From Bordetella parapertussis (lineage in GTDB: Bacteria; Pseudomonadota; Gammaproteobacteria; Burkholderiales; Burkholderiaceae_A): DNA of 64,000 bases. The stretch spans positions 310,001 through 374,000 of the forward strand of contig CAMCRF010000001.1 of assembly GCA_945877235.1 (NCBI GenBank), given 5' to 3'. The notes below the pieces were generated by a model, which ran no database searches, was not told the origin of the DNA, and worked only from the letters and a program-made list of their open reading frames with translations. Below are positions 57,300-64,000 of this stretch, in pieces. The position numbers were made by a program, and so were the translations under genes. The stretch's first letter is position 1, and every line of letters starts with the position of its first letter.

Positions 57300-58787
57300 A
57301 TGGCAGAAGAGCAAGCAACCCAATCACAAGGCGGCGCAGAGGGCCAGTCACTCGGACTTCTGGATCGCATCATTCAAGAAGGCCGGATGGCCAACGAGCC
57401 TTCGCAGGCCATCTATGCGAGGCAGATGCTCGGCACCTTGGCCAGCGAGCTGCTCGACGAGGGCATGCGATTCAGCCCCGACAAAGGTCTGGTCGCAGCA
57501 ATCAACGAGCGGGTTGCCGACATTGACCGCATGCTCACGGACCAGCTCAATGAAATCCTGCACCACCCCGACTTTCAGGCACTCGAGGGTTCCTGGCAGG
57601 GGCTTCGGGACTTTGTCTTTGGGACAGAGACCTCAACCCGTCTGAAGATCCGTCTGATGGTTGCCTCCAAGTCAGAGCTGCTCAAGGATCTTGAGTCTGC
57701 GGTTGACTATGACATGAGCGTGCTTTTTCGCAAGGTCTACGAGGAAGAGTACGGCACGTTCGGCGGCAACCCCTACTCTATGCTGATCGGTGATTACTAC
57801 TTTGGCCGTCACCCGCAGGATATTTCGCTGCTGGAGCGCATTTCTAAAGTTGCCGCGGCGGCGCATGCGCCTTTCGTGGCTGCAGCCTCCCCCGCACTGT
57901 TCGATATGCGGTCGTTCCAGGAGCTGGGCACCCCGCGCGACCTCTCTAAAGTGTTCGAGAGTGCCGAGCTGGTCAGCTGGAATGGTCTGCGTGACTCAGA
58001 GGACTCGCGTTATGTTGCGCTTACCCTGCCGCGTTACGCAGCGCGCCTGCCGTATGGTGCAAAGACGCGTCCGGTCGAGAAGTTCAACTACGAGGAAGAT
58101 GTCGATGGACGCGATCACGACAAGTACCTCTGGTCGAACGCTTGCTACCTCATGGGCTTAAAGATTACTGACGCATTTGCCAAGTACGGCTGGACAACGG
58201 CCATCCGTGGCGTTGAGGGCGGAGGCAAGGTCGAGGGTATGACGGCACACGCATTCAAGACCGACGAAGGCGATATTGTTCTGAAGTGCCCAACAGAGGT
58301 CACAATCACTGACCGCCGCGAGAAAGAGCTTAACGACCTGGGGTTCATTGCCATCGTCAACGCGAAGGGATCAAACGTTGCGGCTTTCTTTGGCGGACAG
58401 ACTGTGAACAAGCCCAAGACTTACGACAAAGATGCTGCCAACGCAAATGCACAGCTTTCTTCCCGTCTCCCGTACATGCTCGCGGCATCTCGCTTTGCGC
58501 ATTACATCAAGGTCATCATGCGCGACAAGGTGGGAAGCTTCCAGACCAAAGAGACAGTCTCGCAGTACTTGAACAACTGGATTGCCGCCTATGTGTGCCT
58601 CAACGAGAGTGCTCCCCAGGCCACCAAGGCACGCCTTCCGCTGGCCAATGCACGCATTGATGTGACCGAGGTTGCCGGAAAGCCAGGTGTGTATCAGGCT
58701 GTGGTGTTCGTACGCCCCCATTTCCAAATGGAAGAGCTCAAAGCTTCTATTCGGATGGTGGCCGAACTCCCCGCGGCGGCTGGCTAA
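57300..58787 (+). CDS. tssC: T6SS sheath large subunit TssC (VipB)
   Basis: About 495 aa, the family length. Diagnostic segments are NEILHHPDFQALEGSWQGLR, LIGDYYFGRHPQDISLLERI, FQELGTPRDLSKVFES and the C-terminal FVRPHFQMEELKASIRMVAELP. With TssB it makes the sheath, which ClpV later dismantles. ATG 57300 is preferred; a GTG nine bases upstream is in frame. It follows tssB by 32 bases. Confidence 0.98.
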   Translation: MAEEQATQSQGGAEGQSLGLLDRIIQEGRMANEPSQAIYARQMLGTLASELLDEGMRFSPDKGLVAAINERVADIDRMLTDQLNEILHHPDFQALEGSWQGLRDFVFGTETSTRLKIRLMVASKSELLKDLESAVDYDMSVLFRKVYEEEYGTFGGNPYSMLIGDYYFGRHPQDISLLERISKVAAAAHAPFVAAASPALFDMRSFQELGTPRDLSKVFESAELVSWNGLRDSEDSRYVALTLPRYAARLPYGAKTRPVEKFNYEEDVDGRDHDKYLWSNACYLMGLKITDAFAKYGWTTAIRGVEGGGKVEGMTAHAFKTDEGDIVLKCPTEVTITDRREKELNDLGFIAIVNAKGSNVAAFFGGQTVNKPKTYDKDAANANAQLSSRLPYMLAASRFAHYIKVIMRDKVGSFQTKETVSQYLNNWIAAYVCLNESAPQATKARLPLANARIDVTEVAGKPGVYQAVVFVRPHFQMEELKASIRMVAELPAAAG

Positions 58788-58822
58788 TTCAATAGAACCC
58801 ATTCCATTACTGGAGCACCCTC

Positions 58823-59332
58823 ATGAGCATGAGTGACATCTACACCCTCACCATCCCTGGTATTACGGGAAACGACCTGTTCTCGGAAGAGATCGTTGCC
58901 AAGAGCATCATTTGTATTACGTGGGAAATATCCGCCAACCTTCCCATGCAGCTCGATATTGCCAACGCCGAGCGTACCTCCGGACGTGTGGTGATGAGCG
59001 ATATGAAGCTCACTAAAATGGTGGATCTCTCTACCACCGCGCTCTACTCCGCCTGTGCGGCAGGAAGCACATTCGAGGTTGCAACGCTCAAGATCGGCCG
59101 CACCGCCGGTGGGGTTTATTCTCCGCAAATGGAATGGACCATGACGAATGCCATGATCTCGTCCATTCACACCCACGGGCAGGGACGTGGCCAAATGCCA
59201 CTCGATACATTCACTATCAGCTTCACGGGCATTAGCCTCAGCTACTCGCAGCAAGACAACACGGCAGCTATTGTCGGCAGCGACTTCTTTGGCTGGGATC
59301 TCGCAACCAACACTGCAATCGAGAGCCAGTAA
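58823..59332 (+). CDS. hcp: T6SS inner-tube protein Hcp (TssD)
   Basis: A 169-aa Hcp-family protein. Diagnostic segments are MSDIYTLTIPGITG, SGRVVMSDMKLTKMVDLST, LYSACAAGSTFEVATLKIGR and DTFTISFTGISLSY. Hexamers stack into the tube inside the sheath and carry effectors. GGAG lies about nine bases before the ATG. A GC-rich hairpin follows its stop directly, which may give Hcp a more stable message than its neighbours. Hcp within the tssBC-EFG run is a common order. Confidence 0.95.
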   Translation: MSMSDIYTLTIPGITGNDLFSEEIVAKSIICITWEISANLPMQLDIANAERTSGRVVMSDMKLTKMVDLSTTALYSACAAGSTFEVATLKIGRTAGGVYSPQMEWTMTNAMISSIHTHGQGRGQMPLDTFTISFTGISLSYSQQDNTAAIVGSDFFGWDLATNTAIESQ

Positions 59333-59352
59333 GCCGCCCGCTGAGGGGCGGC
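59333..59352 (+). promoter_or_regulatory. GC-rich hairpin directly after hcp
   Basis: GCCGCCC, loop GCTGAG, GGGCGGC: a perfect seven-pair stem starting one base after the hcp TAA. There is no T-run after it, so it is not a standard terminator. It sits where a stabilising or partly terminating hairpin would raise Hcp output relative to tssE and later genes. Confidence 0.5.
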
Positions 59353-59377
59353 CCTGGGCAGAGCCGACGGAGTCAAC

Positions 59378-59815
59378 ATGGCAAAGCTCGGTCCAGGTGG
59401 ATTCCCCCCCCTCTTTGATCGGTTGGTCACACCGCAAGAGGGCTTGCTCACGCGCCGAATGGAGGTCTCAGAGATTAGAGACTCCATTCAGCGTAGCCTT
59501 CAGTCCCTCGTGGCCTCGCGCTCGCCCAGGTCGCTCGAACGCTATCTTTCAAGCGCATTGACGACGCTCGATTGGGGCGTCCCTGACTTTGGGTCGTTAT
59601 CCCCAACGACCGAGGCGGATCGTCGCCTGATGTCCAAGGTCATTGAGAAGGCTATTACCTCCTTTGAGCCGCGCCTCTGCGATCCACACGTCAAGGCACT
59701 TGCACCCAGTGGGCCCTCCAGTGTCGTCGCAAGATTCGAAATTCAGGCCACGCTCACACTGCATCCGCTTCTGGAGCAACTGAGTTTCTCCGTGGGGGTT
59801 AGCCGTGCGCAGTGA
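59378..59815 (+). CDS. tssE: T6SS baseplate protein TssE (gp25-like)
   Basis: A 145-aa gp25/GpW-like baseplate subunit. Typical segments are FDRLVTPQ, VSEIRDSIQRSLQSLV, LTTLDWGVPDFGSLS and EKAITSFEPRLCDPHV. It joins TssF and TssG in the wedge that starts sheath assembly. GGAG lies eight bases before the ATG. Its 3' end overlaps the tssF start by 11 bases. Confidence 0.94.
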   Translation: MAKLGPGGFPPLFDRLVTPQEGLLTRRMEVSEIRDSIQRSLQSLVASRSPRSLERYLSSALTTLDWGVPDFGSLSPTTEADRRLMSKVIEKAITSFEPRLCDPHVKALAPSGPSSVVARFEIQATLTLHPLLEQLSFSVGVSRAQ

Positions 59816-61559
59816 TAACGATAACGACTTGCTGAGCTATTTTGGACAAGAGCTCGCAGCACTGAGAGAGTCCGCACAAGATTTTGCAAGGCGCCACCCA
59901 CGCGTCGCACAGGGGCTTGATCTTTCAGGCCAGGAGTCACGAGACCCCCATGTTGAGCGTCTCATTGAATCGTTTGCCTTCCTCACGGGACGACTCCAGC
60001 GTGATCTAGACCGGGAGTTTCCGCGTGTAGCCAGCGGCGTGCTCGAGAACGTTTGCCCTTCCCTGCTGTCCCCCATTCCATCGATGAGTGTTGCTCAATT
60101 GGGCGTCGTTGAGGGTACAACCCAAAACCGAGCACTCATCGTTCCAAAGGCCACACAGCTGCATGTGCAGGCGGACTCCGGTGAGCCCATTCGCTTTCAG
60201 ACGACCCGACCCATCACGGTCTGGCCGATCCAGTTGAATCAGGTAGAGCTTACCGAAGGCGGTGATCTTTGTCTGACCATTGAGGCTAACCCTGGTGTCG
60301 ATATAAAGACGCTGGAGATCACCGAATTGGAGTTTTATGTCCAGGGAGACTGGCGTCGTGTCGGCGGCCTTATAGACCTCATTGGAAGCCAAACTCCTTT
60401 GGTCCTTGCAGGCAGCAGCCACGACAACCTGCGTCCCATGCCTGGTGCCAGTGTGAGCATTCCCGGCATGCTCGACGCCGAGCCCTCTGTAGCCCTCCCA
60501 CCCGGCGGGCACCCAGCCTATCAGCTGCTGCAGGAGTATTTTGCTTTTCCGCAGCGATTTCATTTTCTGCGCATCAGCGGGCTCGCAGAGGCACTCAAAA
60601 ACAGCGTCAGTACAACGATTGCGCTCCGACTCGGACCGAGTGCCAGAAGGCTTCCCGCATTCGGGCGGGAGCACATACTGCTTGCCTGTGTGCCCATCAT
60701 CAACCTTTTTCGACGAACCTCTGAGCCGATCACACTGAAAGAGGACCAACTGGAGTATCGACTCGTTGCGGATCGGGCGCGGGAGTCATCGACCGAGATT
60801 CACAGCATTCTGCAGGTCACGTCCTCCCAGCCTGGGGCCGCGAAGCCAGATGTCATCCCCCCACATGCTGCACTCAATGAGGACCTTGAGGGTGGGCTCT
60901 GTTGGCTATCTCGTCGCGATCAGACCCTTCGCGAGAACCTCTCAGGTACAGATGTCTTTCTGTCCTTTGTAGACGGCAGCCTCTACCCGGCTGCGACGCT
61001 CCCACCGATCATTTATGCAGATCTCCTCTGCACGAATCGCGCATTGGCTGAACAATTGCCAAGCGGTGCTCGCCTTCAAATTGAAGGAGCACAATCGGGC
61101 ATCCAAGCGCGGCTCTGCATCGAGCCATCTCGCCAGAAAGCCCCACCGCTCGCAGGCGATAGCGTTTGGCGCCTCACACAGCTCCTCACGCTCACCCACG
61201 GATCGCTGGTGCATGGTCCGTCTCCTCACAAGCGCGTTCAATCGATGCTGTCCCTGTTTGCGGGCTCTGCCAGACGCGATGGAGAACAGATTCAGGGGCT
61301 TCTGGGCCTCACGGTGACTCCGACGACACTGCGTCGATCGGACCAGCCTTGGCAGCCATTTTGCCCGGGGCTATCGGTACGGCTTGAACTGGATCCGCAG
61401 GCATTTAACTCGGGGTCAATGGTCATCTTCTCGGGTGTCCTGGCTCGCTTTCTCACGCTCTACTGCAGCGTAGACCGATTCATACAGACATCGGTATGGC
61501 GGGGAGAGGACCAACTCATTGAATGGCCGCCCATGCATGGGGGGCAGGCGCTGCTATGA
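59805..61559 (+). CDS. tssF: T6SS baseplate protein TssF (VasA/ImpG)
   Basis: A 584-aa baseplate subunit. The opening LLSYFGQELAALRESAQDFARRHP and ERLIESFAFLTGRLQRDLDREFPR are hallmarks of the family. It forms the wedge with TssE and TssG. The GTG start lies within the end of tssE, indicating coupled translation, and the stop overlaps the tssG ATG (ATGA). Confidence 0.96.
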   Translation: MRSDNDNDLLSYFGQELAALRESAQDFARRHPRVAQGLDLSGQESRDPHVERLIESFAFLTGRLQRDLDREFPRVASGVLENVCPSLLSPIPSMSVAQLGVVEGTTQNRALIVPKATQLHVQADSGEPIRFQTTRPITVWPIQLNQVELTEGGDLCLTIEANPGVDIKTLEITELEFYVQGDWRRVGGLIDLIGSQTPLVLAGSSHDNLRPMPGASVSIPGMLDAEPSVALPPGGHPAYQLLQEYFAFPQRFHFLRISGLAEALKNSVSTTIALRLGPSARRLPAFGREHILLACVPIINLFRRTSEPITLKEDQLEYRLVADRARESSTEIHSILQVTSSQPGAAKPDVIPPHAALNEDLEGGLCWLSRRDQTLRENLSGTDVFLSFVDGSLYPAATLPPIIYADLLCTNRALAEQLPSGARLQIEGAQSGIQARLCIEPSRQKAPPLAGDSVWRLTQLLTLTHGSLVHGPSPHKRVQSMLSLFAGSARRDGEQIQGLLGLTVTPTTLRRSDQPWQPFCPGLSVRLELDPQAFNSGSMVIFSGVLARFLTLYCSVDRFIQTSVWRGEDQLIEWPPMHGGQALL

Positions 61560-62545
61560 GCCAGAGCCAGGATCAACTCGCCTCCATCGAGACCTATGAC
61601 CTCCTTGCCGCGATCGCCGCCCTCGATCGACTCGGCCGCCTGAAGGGCTTTCGTCCCCTCGATTCCCTCGACGGCCAACCGCGCAGCCAGGACGACCGTC
61701 CATCCGTATTGCTCAAAGGCCACGTCAGTCTGGGTTTCGCAAGTCGCGATGTGCATCAGGTGAGTGAGGCCCCCAGCTCAGGCGAGGCCTTCGCATTGAG
61801 CTCTCCCGCCTTTGCACTCGCGGGGTCTATGGGCCCTCTGCCTCTGGCGATTGCAGAGGACTTACTCGCCCATGCTGGACGGGGAGATCGGGCCGGTCTC
61901 GACTTCTTAGACCTCTTTCACGGGCGTCTACTTCGCCTCTTTTACCTCATTCGAAAGCGCTCGAGACCTGCACTTGGTGCCGCGACGGGGCGTCAAACTG
62001 CCCAAGCGCGTATGGTTCGCCAACTCACGCACCTCCCCGATGGGCAGTGGCTTCGGCATTCGGGTCTTCAGAGTGGCCTGCCTCAATCCACGGCTAGCCT
62101 CGCCCATCTGTTGAGCGAGCGACTCCAGACGGCCCTCAGCGTGACAGGACTTCAGGGCGCATGGGAATCGATTCGTGGCGCTGCGAGTCCAGCGCTCTGT
62201 CAAAACGCTCGGCTCGGAGGCTCACTGGTTCTGGGCACCCGATACTGGAACGCCACGTCATCCATCCTGATTCAGACCCCTCCGATCCATGCAGCGCATT
62301 TTTCGCACTGGCTGCCAGGGGGTGGACGCTATGTCATGCTGAAGACCCTTCTGAATGAAGTCTTACAAAAGACCATGACTGTGCGCATCCGCATTCAACC
62401 CGACGCCTCAACGGTTACACCTGCCCGCTTAGGAGGTGGACAACCTGTGCGCCTAGGTCAAAGCGCCTGGATTAAAACGAGACCGGACACCTTAGGGCTT
62501 CCGAGCGTAAGCCTCTCGCTAGGGGGGGAAACGTATGGCTGCTGA
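61556..62545 (+). CDS. tssG: T6SS baseplate protein TssG (VasB/ImpH)
   Basis: About 329 aa from the ATG that overlaps the tssF stop. Family features are FGLGDxF-like GHVSLGFASRDVHQV early, then LGPLPxxxxE-like MGPLPLAIAEDLLAH, FLDLFHGRLLRLFYLIRKRSRP and the C-terminal PVRLGQSAWI. It completes the baseplate wedge with TssE and TssF. The first 11 bases of clpV overlap its end. Confidence 0.93.
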   Translation: MSQSQDQLASIETYDLLAAIAALDRLGRLKGFRPLDSLDGQPRSQDDRPSVLLKGHVSLGFASRDVHQVSEAPSSGEAFALSSPAFALAGSMGPLPLAIAEDLLAHAGRGDRAGLDFLDLFHGRLLRLFYLIRKRSRPALGAATGRQTAQARMVRQLTHLPDGQWLRHSGLQSGLPQSTASLAHLLSERLQTALSVTGLQGAWESIRGAASPALCQNARLGGSLVLGTRYWNATSSILIQTPPIHAAHFSHWLPGGGRYVMLKTLLNEVLQKTMTVRIRIQPDASTVTPARLGGGQPVRLGQSAWIKTRPDTLGLPSVSLSLGGETYGC

Positions 62546-64000
62546 CATGAGAGCGCTCATCTTGAGATTGAACGCGGCCGCACGCAGCCATCTAGAGCGC
62601 GCGGCTGGGCATTGCGTGCAAAAGACTCATTTCCAAGTAGAGCCCGAGCACCTCCTCTGGGCGCTGACGCATCCAACGCTGGCAGGCTTCTCGGCACTAC
62701 TGGAGGCACATGCGCTTCGGCTTGATGCAATTCAGATGGAGCTTGACGCTGCACTTGAGGGCTTCAAAACCGGAAACGAGCGGACCCCCTCCTTTTCGCA
62801 TCAGCTCAGCGCAGTGCTTGAGGATGCATGGCTCAAAGCGTCCGTCAGTCTTGGCGAGAGTGCTGTGCGACCGGAGCACCTTGTATGGTCCCTTGCGACA
62901 TCAGAGGCCGTGGCTCCCTTGGTGGCGCAATCTGCACCCACAATGCTTCGGCTGCCGAGCACGGCACTGCAGGAATGGGTCTGCTCCTCGAGGACAAACA
63001 GCCCCGACTCTGATCTCAACTCAGAGGGCAGAGACACCGCACTCAGCCTTTACTGCCAGGACCTCACTGAGGCGGCGAGGCGGGGGCGCCTAGACCCCGT
63101 CGTAGGCCGCACGCACCAGATTCAGTCTTTGGTCGAGATCCTGATGCGCCGTCGCCAGAACAACCCAATCTTGACAGGAGAAGCCGGGGTTGGGAAAACC
63201 GCTGTGGTCGAGGGATTCGCTCAGTGGGTTGTGCAAGAGCAGGTTCCACCCATGCTCCGTTCGGTTCGGGTCTTGAACCTCGATCTTGCGCTCTTACAGG
63301 CGGGAGCGGGCATGAGAGGCGAGTTTGAGTCCAGACTCAAGCAACTGATCGACGAGGTCAAGCGTTCCCCAACACCCATTGTGCTGTTCATTGATGAGGC
63401 GCATCAGCTGATTGGTGCTGGGGGCTCCGAGGGAATTGGCGATGCAGCCAATATTCTGAAGCCCGCACTCTCTCGGGGTGAGCTGCGCACCATCGCAGCG
63501 ACGACATGGTCTGAGTACAAGCAACACATCGAGAAGGACCCAGCGCTTGCGCGGAGGTTCGAAGTGGTTCAGGTGTCTGAGCCGAGCCCAGAAGAGGCAG
63601 AGGACATGCTCTTGGGTATGGTTCCCACCCTTGAGAAACACCATCACGTTCAGGTCCTCGATGCCGCCATTCGAGCGGCCGTAGACCTGACAAGCCGCTA
63701 CGTGTCTGGGCGCAAGCTTCCCGACAAGGCCATTGTTGCGCTCGATCGCGCCTGTGCACGTGTGGCACAGGCACAGGCCGGACAGCCCAAGGCACTCACC
63801 GAGGCGGTTGCCAATAGAGACAAACTCTCCAGAGCCCTCGAGCGTCTCGCGCGTATGCAGGCCCGCGGAGAGACGGTTCCAGCAGATGCCCTATCCATGG
63901 CTCAGGCAAACCTAGACACCGCCGACAAGCACCTTGCATCACTGCGTTCCGCCATTGCCGGAGGTCGCGCGTCAGACATCGTGCCAAGCGCCGTCGATGA
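62535..64000 (+). CDS. clpV: T6SS sheath-recycling ATPase ClpV (TssH), partial
   Basis: The frame opens at 62535, after AGGGGGGG, and is still open at the window edge: 488 codons of about 870-900. The N domain (about 1-150) differs clearly from the housekeeping ClpB. The first AAA+ module has Walker A GEAGVGKT (215-222), Walker B with Asp287-Glu288 ([10 protein letters not shown]) and [11 protein letters not shown]. ClpV takes apart contracted TssBC sheaths. The second AAA+ module and the end lie outside the window. Confidence 0.95.
   Translation, partial: MAADMRALILRLNAAARSHLERAAGHCVQKTHFQVEPEHLLWALTHPTLAGFSALLEAHALRLDAIQMELDAALEGFKTGNERTPSFSHQLSAVLEDAWLKASVSLGESAVRPEHLVWSLATSEAVAPLVAQSAPTMLRLPSTALQEWVCSSRTNSPDSDLNSEGRDTALSLYCQDLTEAARRGRLDPVVGRTHQIQSLVEILMRRRQNNPILTGEAGVGKTAVVEGFAQWVVQEQVPPMLRSVRVLNLDLALLQAGAGMRGEFESRLKQLIDEVKRSPTPIVLFIDEAHQLIGAGGSEGIGDAANILKPALSRGELRTIAATTWSEYKQHIEKDPALARRFEVVQVSEPSPEEAEDMLLGMVPTLEKHHHVQVLDAAIRAAVDLTSRYVSGRKLPDKAIVALDRACARVAQAQAGQPKALTEAVANRDKLSRALERLARMQARGETVPADALSMAQANLDTADKHLASLRSAIAGGRASDIVPSAVD

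Noticed and set aside
56773..64000. Contractile injection system of the phage-tail or extracellular type instead of T6SS
   Set aside because: TssF, TssG, Hcp and ClpV in this combination are specific to T6SS; no tape-measure, lysis or AAA gene of the other type is present.
62535..64000. The last gene as a second ClpB chaperone
   Set aside because: Its N domain differs from the ClpB at 40452-43073 and it is translationally coupled to tssG, as expected of ClpV.

Overview
The window looks like a chromosomal segment of a betaproteobacterium, most likely order Burkholderiales. The evidence is gene order: phoH / bcp / Mth938-like / alaC-hom-thrC-moeA-moaD-moaE-clpB, then ilvB-ilvH-ilvC-psd-pssA-leuA-rpsO-pnp-tpiA-secG-tRNA-Leu-nuoA..N-DUF2818-Nudix. 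This arrangement is familiar from that order and is largely intact here. The genus cannot be fixed from the sequence alone.

Layout. (1) 1-5236, plus strand: a beta-glucan/beta-glucoside locus with the tail of a sugar-binding protein, two ABC permeases, a GH1 beta-glucosidase, the ABC ATPase and a secreted GH16 glucanase. The last ORF ends inside a tRNA-Ser(UGA) gene on the opposite strand, a hint that a module arrived next to a tRNA. (2) 5333-13532: a mixed set with PPK2 polyphosphate kinase, a MASE1-CHASE-GGDEF cyclase, a periplasmic FKBP, a large secreted zinc metalloprotease, a SOUL protein, a glycine-zipper protein and an HpcH/HpaI aldolase. (3) 13534-49093: about 35.5 kb of housekeeping genes, all on the minus strand. 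They cover respiratory complex I (14 genes), tRNA-Leu(GAG), SecG, TpiA, PNPase, S15, leucine/isoleucine/valine synthesis, phosphatidylserine and phosphatidylethanolamine synthesis, ClpB with a near-consensus heat-shock promoter, molybdopterin genes, threonine synthesis and an aminotransferase. (4) 49187-51732, plus strand: Mth938-like protein, peroxiredoxin, PIN-PhoH ATPase. (5) 51768-64000: a type VI secretion (T6SS) region running off the right edge.

The T6SS region is the most interesting part. The recognisable structural genes tssB-tssC-hcp-tssE-tssF-tssG-clpV are preceded by a compact set of unfamiliar genes. These are a tail-anchored protein with a degenerate P-loop-like region, a multi-pass membrane protein with a PAS-like region but no output domain, a small C-terminally anchored protein, a NarL/LuxR response regulator, a convergent membrane histidine kinase whose receiver-like domain has lost its key residues, and a 199-aa coiled-coil protein. 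Three promoter regions in this block carry the same palindrome, TAATACT-TT-AGTATTA or a close variant. At two of them the palindrome centre lies exactly 12.5 bases upstream of the ATG with no ribosome binding site between. I read this as a shared operator tying the sensory/membrane genes and the secretion machine into one regulon, possibly with leaderless transcripts. TssA, TssJ, TssK, TssL, TssM and VgrG are not in the window and may lie beyond its end.

No CRISPR array, insertion sequence, rRNA or integrase was seen. No gene-free gap exceeds about 220 bases. All calls are from reading the sequence; no database search was run.
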